Origin: Paracoccus sp. C2R09
Lineage (GTDB): Bacteria; Pseudomonadota; Alphaproteobacteria; Rhodobacterales; Rhodobacteraceae
NCBI RefSeq assembly: GCF_018860625.1
Contig: NZ_JAHKQB010000010.1
Location: forward strand, 217,239-281,238
DNA length: 64,000 nt
Direction of reading: 5' to 3'
Shown: positions 11,922-23,500 of the stretch, in pieces
Layout of the letters: the number at the start of each line of letters is the position of its first letter
Position numbering within the stretch: the first letter of the stretch is position 1
Translations under genes and position numbers: made by a program
The notes under the pieces: generated by a model
What the model was told of the DNA's origin: nothing
Databases searched by the model: none
The model's input: only the letters and a program-made list of their open reading frames with translations

Positions 11922-11950
11922 TTGATATAATATTGTTTCGCTGCTATGCA
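11922..11950 (+). promoter_or_regulatory. Candidate sigma-70 promoter for the MaoC gene
   Basis: TTGATA (11922-11927) and TATGCA (11945-11950) are separated by exactly 17 bases in an A+T-rich patch between the HAD terminator and the MaoC gene. A TATAAT at 11926-11931 is an alternative -10 but lacks a matching -35 box. Transcription would begin near 11957. Confidence 0.5.
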
Positions 11951-11985
11951 GAAAGACGATGCAATATTTCGGAAGGGTGGCAGAG

Positions 11986-12429
11986 ATGCTGGACAACTTT
12001 CCCCGCGGCACCATCGTCATCGAGGACCTGGAGATCGGGATGACGCGGCATCTGCAAAAGCAGGTGACCGACGCGGATATCGAGATGTTCGCCACCATCT
12101 CGACCGACCGCAACCCGGTGCATCTGGACGAGGATTACGCCCGCGACACGATCTTCGAGGGGCGGATCGCGCATGGCATGCTGACCGCGGGGCTGATCTC
12201 GGCGGTGATCGGGGAACAGCTGCCGGGGCATGGGACGGTCTATCTGGGGCAGACGCTGAAATTCATGGCACCCGTGCGTCCCGGCGATCTTGTCCGCGCC
12301 GAGGTCAGCGTCAGCGCGATCGAGCATGCCAAACGGCGGGTGACGCTTGCAACCCGCTGTTTGGTGGGCGATACGGTCGTGCTGAAGGGTGAGGCGGTCG
12401 TCCTGGCCCCAAGCCGCAAGTTCGACTGA
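11986..12429 (+). CDS. MaoC-like (R)-specific enoyl-CoA hydratase
   Basis: Single-hotdog MaoC dehydratase (147 aa), likely hydrating trans-2-enoyl-CoA to (R)-3-hydroxyacyl-CoA; PhaJ, which feeds polyhydroxyalkanoate synthesis, is the known model. The catalytic Asp/His pair is in the DRNPVHLD block. IAHGM and LGQTLKFMAPVRPGD are conserved hotdog segments. GGAAGG at 11971-11976 favours the ATG at 11986; an in-frame ATG at 11959 lies before that ribosome-binding site. ribF starts 27 bases downstream. Confidence 0.88.
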   Translation: MLDNFPRGTIVIEDLEIGMTRHLQKQVTDADIEMFATISTDRNPVHLDEDYARDTIFEGRIAHGMLTAGLISAVIGEQLPGHGTVYLGQTLKFMAPVRPGDLVRAEVSVSAIEHAKRRVTLATRCLVGDTVVLKGEAVVLAPSRKFD

Positions 12430-12456
12430 CGGGGCGCGGCCCCGAAGGGGGCCCAT

Positions 12457-13386
12457 TTGCATATCCACCGCGACTGGCACGCGATTGCAGCCGACGCGAA
12501 GGGCGCCTCGGTTGCGATGGGCAATTTCGATGGCGTCCATCTGGGGCATCGCGCCGTGATCGACACGGCCCGCGCGGCCACTGACGGCCCGCTTGGCGTC
12601 GTCACCTTCGAACCCCACCCGCGCGAGGTCTTCAAGCCCGACGGTCCGTCCTTCCGCCTGATGAATGCCGAAAGCCGCGCGAACCGTCTGGCCCGGCTGG
12701 CGGTCGATCACCTCTACGAACTGCCCTTCGGCCCGGAACTGGCAGGCCTGTCGCCCGAGGCATTTGCCCAGCAGGTTCTGGTGGATGGGCTGGGCGTGTC
12801 GCATGTCACGGTGGGGGCGGATTTCAAGTTCGGGGCCAAGCGCGCGGGCGATGCGGTCATGCTGATGCAGCTGGGTCAGCAGCTGGGCTTCGGCGTCACC
12901 GTGCAACCGCTGATCCAGTCGGGCGACGCGGTCTACAGCTCGACCGCGATCCGTCAGGCGCTGACCGAGGGTCGCACCCGAGAGGCCGAGCGGATGCTGG
13001 GCCACTGGCACCGCATCGACGGAGAAGTGATCCACGGCGAGAAGCGGGGCCGCCAGCTGGGCTGGCGCACGGCCAACATGGCCATGGAGGGGCTGCATCT
13101 GCCGCGGCTGGGCGTCTATGCCGTGCTGGTCGATATCCTGACCGGCCCGAACAAGGGCCCCGCGACCGGCGTCGCATCCATCGGGGTGCGTCCGATGTTC
13201 GGCAAGAACGCCCCCAATCTCGAGGTGCATCTGTTCGATTTCGACGGCGATCTCTATGGTCAGCACCTGTCCGTGGCGCTGGTCGAGTTCCTGCGCGACG
13301 AGATGGCCTTCGACGGCGTGGACATGCTGGTCCAGCAGATCGAGGCCGATGCGACCTGCGCGCGCGACATTCTGGCGGGGCGGTGA
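12457..13386 (+). CDS. ribF: Bifunctional riboflavin kinase/FAD synthetase
   Basis: Converts riboflavin to FMN and FMN to FAD (309 aa). The N-terminal adenylyltransferase domain has GNFDGVHLGH at about 22-31 and YSSTAIRQAL near 160. The C-terminal flavokinase domain has GRQLGWRTANM (PTAN-like motif) and GVASIGVRPMF. A TTG start is used, with GAAGGGGG about seven bases upstream. The stop overlaps the next gene, giving a run ribF - UPF0260 - threonine aldolase. Confidence 0.94.
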   Translation: MHIHRDWHAIAADAKGASVAMGNFDGVHLGHRAVIDTARAATDGPLGVVTFEPHPREVFKPDGPSFRLMNAESRANRLARLAVDHLYELPFGPELAGLSPEAFAQQVLVDGLGVSHVTVGADFKFGAKRAGDAVMLMQLGQQLGFGVTVQPLIQSGDAVYSSTAIRQALTEGRTREAERMLGHWHRIDGEVIHGEKRGRQLGWRTANMAMEGLHLPRLGVYAVLVDILTGPNKGPATGVASIGVRPMFGKNAPNLEVHLFDFDGDLYGQHLSVALVEFLRDEMAFDGVDMLVQQIEADATCARDILAGR

Positions 13387-13826
13387 TGCGACCGAATTTC
13401 TGGGAATTGCCGCTGAAGGACCTGACGCGCCCCGAATGGGAGGCGCTGTGCGATGGATGCGGCAAGTGCTGCCTGAACAAGATCGAGTTCGAGGATACGG
13501 ACGAACTGGCCTTCACCCGCGTGGCGTGCAAGCTTCTGGACGGGCAGACTTGTCAGTGTTCCTCCTATCCCAACCGGCATGATTTCGTGCCGGATTGCGT
13601 GGTGCTGACCCCGGCCAAGCTTGACGAGATCTCGTGGTGGCTGCCCGGCACCTGCGCCTATCGCCTGCGGGCCGAGGGCAAGCCGCTGCACGATTGGCAC
13701 CACCTGATCTCGGGCGATCGCGAGGCCGTCCACCGCGCGGGCGAGAGCGTGCGCGGCTGGACCGTGAACGAGCTTTCCGTGGACGAGGACGATTGGGAGG
13801 ATCACATCATCGAGGATCTGACATGA
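13386..13826 (+). CDS. YcgN/UPF0260-family Cys-cluster protein
   Basis: Small protein (146 aa) of the YkgJ/YcgN (UPF0260) group, thought to bind an Fe or Zn cluster. Conserved cysteines are in CDGCGKCC near the N-terminus, CKLLDGQTCQCSSYPNR, a further Cys in the FVPDCV segment, and PGTCAYRL. A GTG one codon upstream (13383) is also possible. It overlaps ribF upstream and the aldolase downstream by a few bases. Function is unknown. Confidence 0.87.
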   Translation: MRPNFWELPLKDLTRPEWEALCDGCGKCCLNKIEFEDTDELAFTRVACKLLDGQTCQCSSYPNRHDFVPDCVVLTPAKLDEISWWLPGTCAYRLRAEGKPLHDWHHLISGDREAVHRAGESVRGWTVNELSVDEDDWEDHIIEDLT

Positions 13827-14863
13827 ATTTCGCCTCCGACAACGTCCGTTCGGCCCATCCTGCCGTCTTTCGCGCGATGGAGCGGGCGAATGCAGGCGCG
13901 GCAAGCCCCTATGGCGGCGATGACGTGACCGCCGAGGCGGTCGAGGCGATCCGCGACCTGTTCGAGGCCCCGGAGGCCGTGGTGCGCTTCGCAGCGACCG
14001 GCACGGCGGCGAACGCGCTGGTCTGCGCGCAGCTGTCGCCGTCCTTCGGGCGCATCTACTGTCATGCCGATGCGCATATCGAGACGAGCGAATGCGCTGC
14101 GCCCGAATTCTTCTCTCATGGTGCGAAGCTGGTCACGCTGCCCGGACCCGACGGCAAGCTGGACCCCGAGATCCTGCAGATCGCGTTGCAGCAGGGCGCG
14201 GCGGGTGGCCTGAACGAAGGTCGCAGCGCGATGGTGTCGATCACCAATGCGACGGAATGGGGCACGGTCTATGACCTGTCCGAGGTGCGGGCGCTGGCCG
14301 ATGCGACCCATGCGATGGGGCTGCCCTTCCACATGGACGGGGCGCGTTTTGCCAATGCCGCGGCGCATCTGGGCGCCTCGCCTGCCGACCTGACCTGGCG
14401 CGCAGGTGTCGATGCGCTGTGCTTCGGGGGGACCAAGAACGGCGCGATGGCGGCCGAGGCGATGATCTTCTTCCAACCTTCGCTGGCTGGCGGGTTCGAT
14501 TATCGCCGCAAGCAGTCGGGGCATGTCTTTTCCAAGAACCGTTTCCTGGCCGCGCAGATGCTGGCGCTTGCCACGGACGGGCTCTGGCGCGATCTGGCGG
14601 GGGCCGCCAACGCGAAGGCCCGGATCCTGGCGGATGCGGTGATCGCGGGTGGGGGGCGGCTGCTGACGCCCGTCCAGTCGAACGCCGTCTTTGCCGAGAT
14701 TTCGGCGGCCACGCATGAACATGCAACGCGGGCAGGGGCCGAATATTACCCCTGGCCGGACAAGACCGCGGCGGGGGTCGATCCGATTTCCATCAGGCTG
14801 GTCTGCGCCTGGGACACGCCCGACGAGGATGTCGCGGCGCTGGCCGCGATCCTGCGCGGTTAG
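13823..14863 (+). CDS. Low-specificity L-threonine aldolase (beta-eliminating lyase family)
   Basis: PLP enzyme (346 aa) of fold type I, expected to cleave threonine/allo-threonine to glycine and acetaldehyde. The PLP-binding Lys is in FGGTKNG (about K205); the Asp that pairs with the cofactor is in FHMDGARFANA. The N-terminal FASDNV is typical of the family. Start and stop overlap both neighbours (ATGA with the UPF0260 gene; a shared TTAG with convergent cinA). Related beta-eliminating lyases share this fold, so substrate preference is inferred. Confidence 0.88.
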   Translation: MNFASDNVRSAHPAVFRAMERANAGAASPYGGDDVTAEAVEAIRDLFEAPEAVVRFAATGTAANALVCAQLSPSFGRIYCHADAHIETSECAAPEFFSHGAKLVTLPGPDGKLDPEILQIALQQGAAGGLNEGRSAMVSITNATEWGTVYDLSEVRALADATHAMGLPFHMDGARFANAAAHLGASPADLTWRAGVDALCFGGTKNGAMAAEAMIFFQPSLAGGFDYRRKQSGHVFSKNRFLAAQMLALATDGLWRDLAGAANAKARILADAVIAGGGRLLTPVQSNAVFAEISAATHEHATRAGAEYYPWPDKTAAGVDPISIRLVCAWDTPDEDVAALAAILRG

Positions 14864-15330
14864 GCCCGCAACGCTTCGATCAGCATCTGCAGCGCATGTT
14901 CGACCGTGGCTGCGCGAACGCGGTGACGCCCTGTCGCGCCGAACTCGACCGTCTGGGTCCGGGTCCCGAAGGCCTGGGCGATGCCGAAGCAGACGCGCCC
15001 CTCGGGCTTGTGCTCGGACCCGCCGGGGCCTGCGATGCCGGTCACCGATACGGCGATCCCGGCTGCCGAATTGCGCAGCGCACCCTGTGCCATCTGGGCC
15101 GCGACCTCTTCGCTGACCGCGCCGAAATCGGCCAGCGTTTCCGCGCGGACGCCCAGCATCTGCATCTTGGCATCGTTGGAATAGGTGACGAAGCCCCGGT
15201 CGAAGGCGTCCGAACTGCCCGGCACCTCGGTCAGCGACCCGGAAATCAGACCGCCGGTGCAGCTTTCGGCGGTGGCGATCATCACCCCGCGATCACGGGC
15301 GGCCTGCAGCGCGTCCGAGGCAAGGCTCAC
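14860..15330 (-). CDS. cinA: CinA C-terminal-type nicotinamide-nucleotide amidohydrolase (PncC)
   Basis: Single-domain CinA C-terminal protein (156 aa), known to deamidate nicotinamide mononucleotide in pyridine-nucleotide recycling. Conserved motifs are ATAESCTGGLISG near the N-terminus and VTGIAGPGGSEHKPEG in the middle. I start it at the GTG overlapping the pgpA stop (GTGA); the upstream extension is low quality. It lacks the N-terminal MoaB-like domain of long CinA. It converges on the threonine aldolase gene with a shared TTAG. Confidence 0.92.
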   Translation of the reverse strand: MSLASDALQAARDRGVMIATAESCTGGLISGSLTEVPGSSDAFDRGFVTYSNDAKMQMLGVRAETLADFGAVSEEVAAQMAQGALRNSAAGIAVSVTGIAGPGGSEHKPEGRVCFGIAQAFGTRTQTVEFGATGRHRVRAATVEHALQMLIEALRA

Positions 15331-15818
15331 ATCAGCACCCCATGCGCGATCGCGGCGACGGCCATGGTGGCGATGGCGGCGAAGATCCCCGCCCAAAGAT
15401 CGTCGATCATCACCCCCGCCGCGTCATGCCTGCGGTCCGCGCGTCCGACAAGCCATGGCTTCCAGATGTCGAACAGGCGGAAGAAGAAGAACGCCGCGAC
15501 CCATCCCGGATAGGGGAAGCTGTCGGCGGGCAGGCCCGCATGCCAGAACCCGAACGAGGGCGCCATGAGCGCCAGCCACTGGCCGGCGACCTCGTCGATG
15601 ACGATCTCGGATCGGTCGGGGTCGGTCATCCCAGCCGTGTGAACGCGAACGGCCCAGAACCCGGTGACGATCACCAGGCCCGTGGCCAGCGCCAGCAACG
15701 GGAAATGCCCGATCCGGTGCAGGATCAGGCCCAATGCGACGGCTACCGCCGATCCCCATGTGCCGGGGGCGGGTCGCAGAAGGCCCGCGCCGAACCAGAT
15801 GCAGAGAAGCCGTGCCAT
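15327..15818 (-). CDS. pgpA: Phosphatidylglycerophosphatase A
   Basis: Inner-membrane phosphatase (163 aa) making phosphatidylglycerol. The motif EIVIDEVAGQW and the metal-binding block FRLFDIWKPWLV are diagnostic of PgpA. Hydrophobic segments span about residues 25-55, 70-90 and 140-160. It lies four bases after ispDF on the same strand and overlaps cinA, consistent with a purL-ispDF-pgpA-cinA operon. Confidence 0.95.
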   Translation of the reverse strand: MARLLCIWFGAGLLRPAPGTWGSAVAVALGLILHRIGHFPLLALATGLVIVTGFWAVRVHTAGMTDPDRSEIVIDEVAGQWLALMAPSFGFWHAGLPADSFPYPGWVAAFFFFRLFDIWKPWLVGRADRRHDAAGVMIDDLWAGIFAAIATMAVAAIAHGVLM

Positions 15819-15821
15819 GCG

Positions 15822-16963
15822 CTATTCCTTGATCAATGCGACGGTGGCGATGGATGCGATCCCCTCGCGCCGGCCGGTAAAGCCCAGGCGTTCCGAGGTG
15901 GTCGCCTTGACGCTGATGCGCGATGCATCGAGGTCCATGATCTGCGCAAGGCGGTCCTGCATCGCCTGCGCACGGGGGCCGACCTTCGGAGCCTCGCAGA
16001 TCAGCGTGACATCGGCATTTCCGAAACGAAAGCCCATGCTGCGGGCCAGGTCGGCGGCATGGCGCAGGAAGATCGCGCTGTCGGCACCCTTCCATTGCGG
16101 GTCCGACGGCGGAAAATGCCGCCCGATATCGCCCTGCGACAGGGCACCATAGATCGCATCCGTCAGCGCGTGCATCCCGACATCGGCATCGGAATGCCCG
16201 ACCAGTCCCGCATCATGGGGCAGCTGCACACCGCAAAGCGTGACGTGATCGCCCGGTCCGAATGCATGCACGTCATAGCCATTGCCGAGCCGGATATCCA
16301 TTTCGCCCTCCATCAGGCGTTCGGCCCGCGCCAGATCGGCGAGCCATGTGATCTTCAGATTGTCTTCCGAGCCTTGGGTGATCGCAACCCCGTGCCCGGC
16401 CTTCAGCGCAAGTTCGACATCGTCGGCGGCGCCGTCCGGATGGGCGCGATGCGCCTGCAGGATCGCCTCCAGCGCGAAGCCCTGCGGGGTCTGCGCGCGG
16501 AACAGCCCGTCGCGGGGCGCGGTCGCGGTGACCATGCCGTCACGGCCCTGCCACAGTGCGTCCGATACCGGCAGCGCAGGGGCCGCGGCGACAGCGCCTG
16601 CCTGCAGCGCCTCGATCACGCCGGTGATGACCGTATCCGACACAAGCGGCCTTGCGCCGTCATGGATCAGCACATGGCTTGCCTGACCCTGCAACGCCTG
16701 AAGCCCCGCATGCACGCTGGCCGAGCGCGTCGCGCCGCCCGTGACGATCGTGACCGCACCGGCATAGCGTTCCATCGCATCGGCCATGTCGTCGGGATGG
16801 ACAACCAGCACCACGCGATCGAAGCCCGCGAAGGCCGCGATCGCATGGTCGAGGACCGGACGTCCCGCCAGATCGCGCCACTGCTTGGGCGCACCGGCAC
16901 CCATGCGGGTGCCGCGCCCGGCAGCGGTGATCAGCGCGGCAAAGCCCGCAGGGGCCCGCAGGC

Positions 16964-16967
<4 letters not shown>
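15822..16967 (-). CDS. ispDF: Bifunctional IspD/IspF isoprenoid enzyme
   Basis: Fused enzyme (381 aa) catalysing two steps of the MEP pathway: CTP-dependent formation of CDP-methylerythritol (IspD, residues ~8-222) and cyclisation to MEcPP (IspF, ~223-381). The IspD nucleotide-binding loop is [10 protein letters not shown]; IspF has the metal ligands [14 protein letters not shown] and the late [10 protein letters not shown] motif. Such fusions are characteristic of alphaproteobacteria. The start overlaps the purL stop (ATGA). Confidence 0.96.
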
Positions 16968-19144
<2,177 letters not shown>

Positions 19145-19227
19145 GCCAAAAGCCCTTCCTGCGCATGAAATCACGCGCCTTTTAGGGCCTGTCGCGCCCC
19201 ATGGGAAGGCACCGCCGTCCGCTGGAC

Positions 19228-19254
19228 AAAAAAAAGCCGGGCACGAAGCCCGGC
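19228..19254 (-). terminator. Intrinsic terminator of the small-RNA candidate
   Basis: On the minus strand GCCGGGC, loop TTCGT and GCCCGGC form a perfect 7-bp stem, followed by eight T residues. It is a textbook Rho-independent terminator and lies about 85 bases upstream of purL. Confidence 0.93.
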
Positions 19255-19310
19255 CTAAGTCCAACAGGGAGGTAGAAGGTGATGAGCCGTTAGGCCCGGT
19301 ATCTCCTTCT
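19228..19310 (-). ncRNA. Candidate trans-acting small RNA with anti-Shine-Dalgarno-like segment
   Basis: On the minus strand a 5' hairpin spans 19274-19310: AGAAGGAGAT pairs with ATCACCTTCT through one A-A mismatch, and an inner GGGCC/GGCTC stem is closed by TAAC. A single-stranded ACCTCCCTGTTGGACTTA follows, then a terminator. A promoter with ideal spacing starts the transcript at about 19310. There is no start codon with a usable frame inside. The architecture resembles the CCUCC-containing small RNAs (CcsR/cuckoo type) known from Rhodobacter and rhizobia, but motif and length differ and I cannot assign a family. Confidence 0.6.
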
Positions 19311-19316
19311 AAGCCC

Positions 19317-19345
19317 GATCTATGTGCAGTGTGTGAACTTCGCAA
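19317..19345 (-). promoter_or_regulatory. Promoter of the small-RNA candidate
   Basis: On the minus strand TTGCGA (-35, 19340-19345) and TAGATC (-10, 19317-19322) are separated by exactly 17 bases. The predicted start falls on the first base of the 5' hairpin. Confidence 0.55.
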
Positions 19346-19470
19346 GGCGGGATTTGCTGCATCTGCAACATATCACCCATGCAGTTGCCGAATAGCTGCA
19401 ACCATAGGAAGAAACCCGCCGAAGATCAGGGGCTTTCGCGCATGGACTGCCGATATTTCGGGCAAGTGCA

Positions 19471-20376
19471 TCAGGAATGCCCAGACTCGGATTGGTGCCG
19501 GCGATAGGCCTGGATCTCCTCGAGGACGAAATCGCGGAAGACGGCGACGCGCCGCGTCTGACGCAGTTCCTCGGGATAGGCGAGGAAGACCGGAACCTCG
19601 CCGGATTCGAGATCCGAGAAGATGCGCACCAGTTCGGGATGGTCGGCGGTCAGGTAATCGGGAAGGACGCCGATCCCCAGATTGGCCAGAACCGCCTGAA
19701 GCACGCCGAAATAGTTGTTCACGGTCAGGGTCGATCCGACATTCTGCGCCATCAGCGTCTCGACCAGTCGCGCCCCCGATGCGACCTGCGGCTGATCCGG
19801 CTTCTGGCAGATCAGCCGGTGCTTGGACAGCTCGTCCAGCGTTTCGGGCTTGCCATGCGCGGCGATATAGTCCGGCGTCGCATAGAGCCGCATGCTGATA
19901 TTGAGAAGCCTGCGACGGATCAGGTCGGACTGGCTGGGCTCCTTCATGCGGATCGCCACGTCGGCCTCTCGCATCGGCAGGTCCAGCACGCGTTCCTCGA
20001 GCAGCAGGTCGATCCGCAGATCGGGGTATTTCTCGTACAGTTTCACCAGGCGCGGGGCCAGCCACAGCGTGCCGAAGCCCACCGGGGTCGTCACCTTCAA
20101 TTCACCGAAGACGTTTTCCTCGCTGTCGCGAATGCGCGCGGATGCGCTTTCCAGCTTGCGCGCCATCGAGGATGTGGCCTGGAACAGCAATTCGCCCTGC
20201 TCGGTCAGGATCAGGCCGCGCGCATGTCGGTGGAACAGGGTCGTGCCCAATGCCTCCTCCAACGCCCGGATCTGACGGCTGACCGCGGATTGCGACAGAT
20301 GCAGCGTATCGCCGGCATGGGTCAGGCTGCCGGCATCGGCCACAGCGTGAAAGATTCTGAGCTTGTCCCAGTCCAT
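19471..20376 (-). CDS. LysR-family transcriptional regulator
   Basis: LysR-type regulator (301 aa). The N-terminal winged helix-turn-helix (about 18-37, SLTHAGDTLHLSQSAVSRQI) is followed by a substrate-binding domain (about 90-290). It is divergently transcribed from the indolepyruvate oxidoreductase gene with 159 bases between starts, so control of that gene is plausible but unproven. The N-terminal MDWDKLRIFHAVADAGS is typical of a widespread alphaproteobacterial LysR subgroup. The effector is unknown. Confidence 0.9.
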   Translation of the reverse strand: MDWDKLRIFHAVADAGSLTHAGDTLHLSQSAVSRQIRALEEALGTTLFHRHARGLILTEQGELLFQATSSMARKLESASARIRDSEENVFGELKVTTPVGFGTLWLAPRLVKLYEKYPDLRIDLLLEERVLDLPMREADVAIRMKEPSQSDLIRRRLLNISMRLYATPDYIAAHGKPETLDELSKHRLICQKPDQPQVASGARLVETLMAQNVGSTLTVNNYFGVLQAVLANLGIGVLPDYLTADHPELVRIFSDLESGEVPVFLAYPEELRQTRRVAVFRDFVLEEIQAYRRHQSESGHS

Positions 20377-20473
20377 GGTTCCTGCCTTGTCATGTCAGCC
20401 ATGCGTTCAGCGCAAAGCTAATGTCCAGCTGCGCGACGCACAACCCGGGGTCAAGCGAAGTTTTTTCTTCTTT

Positions 20474-20496
20474 GGTCAGTAAAACTGACCTATGAT
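20474..20496 (+). promoter_or_regulatory. Perfect palindromic operator with adjoining -10 box upstream of the oxidoreductase gene
   Basis: GGTCAGTAAAACTGACC (20474-20490) has two perfect 7-bp arms around AAA, and TATGAT (20491-20496) follows at once as a likely -10 element. The palindrome therefore fills the -35/-10 spacer, the usual place for a repressor. It does not look like a LysR T-N11-A site, so a TetR- or GntR-type repressor is more likely. Confidence 0.65.
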
Positions 20497-20535
20497 TACC
20501 ACGGTGCAAGCCATCATGCGAGGGAGGAGAGCAGG

Positions 20536-23500
20536 ATGAGCCAGCAGGAATTCAAACTTTCGGACCGTTTCGACCTGACGAAACGTCACGTGCTGCTGAA
20601 CGGCACGCAGGCACTCGTGCGGCTGATGCTTATGCAATCGGCACGCGACGAAGCTGCGGGCCTGAAGACCGCGGGACTTGTGTCCGGCTATCGCGGATCG
20701 CCCCTGGGGGGTGTCGATCTGGCCATGATGCGAGAGGAGAAGCGTCTGGCCGAGGCGCGCATCAGGTTCCAGCCGGGCCTGAACGAGGATCTTGCCGCAA
20801 CGGCGATCTGGGGCGCGCAACAGGCGGAGCTGCGGGGCGAGGGGCTCTATGACGGGGTCTTCGGCCTGTGGTACGGCAAGGGCCCCGGCGTGGACCGCAC
20901 GGGCGACGTCATGAAGCACGCGAACATGGCCGGATCGTCGCGCCATGGCGGTGTCGTCATGGCGATGGGCGACGACCATACGGGCGAAAGCTCGACCGTG
21001 CTGCACCAGTCGGACTGGGCGATGATCGACGCCTACATGCCCGTGCTGTCGCCCGCGGGCGTGCAGGAGATCCTGGATTACGGGCTCTATGGCTTCGCGC
21101 TGTCGCGGTATGCGGGCGTGTGGACGGGCCTCAAGACGATGAAGGACACGGTCGAGGCCACGGCGGTGGTGGACGGCGATCCGCATCGGCTGAGCTTCGT
21201 GACGCCCGACCGCGCAATGCCCGAAGGCGGGTTGAACATCCGGTTGGGCGATACGCCCGTGCTGCAGGAAGCGCGGATGATCGACCACAAGCGTTGGGCG
21301 GCCGAGGCGTTCAGCCGTGCGAACCGCCTCGATCACCGTGTCTGGGGCAAGCCGGGCGCCAAGATCGGCTTCGTCGCGGCGGGCAAGAACTGGCTGGACC
21401 TTGTCCATGCACTGTCGCTGCTGGGCATCGACGAGGCCGAGGCCGAACGGCTGGGTCTGACCACCTACAAGGTCGGACAGACATGGCCGATGGACATGAA
21501 GTCGATCCAGGAATGGTCCGAGAACCTCGAACTGATCATCTGTGTCGAGGAGAAGCGCAAGCTGATCGAGGTGCAGCTGAAGGAGGCCATCTTCGACAAT
21601 CGCCGCGGGCGCCGCGTCCACGGCTGGAAGCACGACCGCACGGGCGAGGAGCTGTTCCCGACCCGCTATGCCCTGGACCCGGTGATGATCGCCGAGAAGA
21701 TCGGGAATATCCTGATCGAGGAGGGGCGCGGCACCGAGCATGTCCGCGCGGGCCTTGCGCGCCTGATCGAGGTGCGACGCGCCGACAACGCCCCCGAGGT
21801 CGCGACCCGCACGCCCTGGTTCTGTTCGGGTTGCCCTCATAACAGTTCGACCAAGCTGCCCGAGGGCAGCCGCGCCTATGCGGGCATCGGCTGTCATTAC
21901 ATGGTCCAGTGGATGGGCCGCGAGACCGAGGGCTTCACCCACATGGGCGGAGAGGGCGCGAACTGGATCGGCGAGGCGCCTTTCAGCAAGACAGCCCATG
22001 TATTTCAGAACCTTGGGGACGGAACCTATAACCATTCAGGGATCTTGGCGATCCGCGCGGCGCAGGCCGCGGGGACGAACATCACCTACAAGATCCTCTA
22101 TAACGACGCGGTGGCCATGACGGGCGGGCAACCGAACGAAGGCGGGTTGTCGGCGCATCAGATCGCGGCCGAGCTGCAGGCGATGGGCGTGCATCCGGTC
22201 GTCGCCGTCCATGACGAGAAGGAGGAGATCGACCGAAGCCTCTTTCCGTCCGGCATGCGCTTCGAGGAACGCGCGGAACTGATGAACGTCCAGCGGGAAC
22301 TGGAAAAGGTGAAGGGCGTCAGTGCCATCCTCTATATCCAGACCTGCGCGGCCGAAAAACGGCGCCGCCGCAAGAAGGGCGCCTTTCCCGATCCAGACCG
22401 CCGCGTCTGGATCAACCCGGAAGTCTGCGAAGGTTGCGGCGACTGCTCGGTGCAGTCGAACTGCGTTTCCGTGGTGCCGCTCGAAACCGAACTTGGCCGC
22501 AAGCGCCAGATCGACCAGTCCAGCTGCAACAAGGATTACAGCTGCGTCAACGGTTTCTGCCCCAGCTTCGTGACGGTCAGCGGCGGCAAGCTGCGCCGCC
22601 CCAAGGCCGAGGCGCTGGACCTGCCGGACCTGCCGGAACCGACGCTGCCCGCGATCAGCGGAACGCATAACATCGTCATCACGGGCGTTGGCGGCACCGG
22701 CGTCGTGACCATCGGCGCGGTGCTGGCTCAGGCGGCCCATATCGACGGCAAGGGTGCCGGCATGATGGAGATGGCGGGATTGGCCCAGAAGGGCGGCGCG
22801 GTGCATATCCATCTGCGGCTGGCTGACCGGCCCGGTGATATCAGCGCGATCCGCGTGGCCACGGGCGAGGCCGATTGCGTCATCGGCGGCGATCTGGTGG
22901 TGTCTGCCGGGTCCAAGACGCTCGGGCTGATGACGCAGGGGCGCACGGGGGCGGTGGTCAACGATCACGAGATCATCACGGGCGACTTCACGCGCTTCCG
23001 CGACTTCCAGATCCCCTCGGGCCGTCTGCGGGTCTCGCTTCAGGCGCGGCTGGGGGATCGGGTCGCCTTCTTCGATGCGAACGAGCTGGCCCTGCGCAAG
23101 CTGGGGGATTCGATCTACAGCAACATGCTGGTGCTGGGGGGCGCATGGCAGCAGGGTCTGATCCCGTTGACGCATGACGCGATCATGCAGGCGATCACGC
23201 TGAACGGCGCCAAGGTCGATGAGAACCGACGGGCCTTCGAGATCGGGCGTTGGGCCGTGGCCTTTCCCGACCAGATCCGCCCGCCCGCCACGGTGACCGA
23301 ACTGCCGCCCGATCCGGTCGAATACCGCGCCGAACGTCTGGTCGGATACCAGGGCAGGCGGCTGGCAAAACGGTATCGCGCCATGCTGGCCAAGACCCCG
23401 GACGCATTGCAAGAAAGCGTCGCAAGAAGCTACTACAAGCTGTTGGCCTATAAGGATGAATACGAGGTTGCTCGTCTTCATCTGCAGACGGCCGACCGTG

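Larger units (their letters stand above)
19145..19470 (-). other. 326-bp intergenic region between lysR-type gene and purL
   Basis: Contains no credible coding frame. Its middle holds a self-contained small-RNA candidate (promoter, hairpin, terminator, annotated separately). The purL-proximal ~80 bases hold only the purL leader and its ribosome-binding site. The ~125 bases next to the lysR-type stop hold nothing else I recognise. Confidence 0.7.

Noticed and set aside
11926..11931. Perfect TATAAT as the -10 box for the MaoC gene
   Set aside because: No acceptable -35 element lies 16-18 bases upstream; TTGATA-N17-TATGCA, which overlaps it, fits better.
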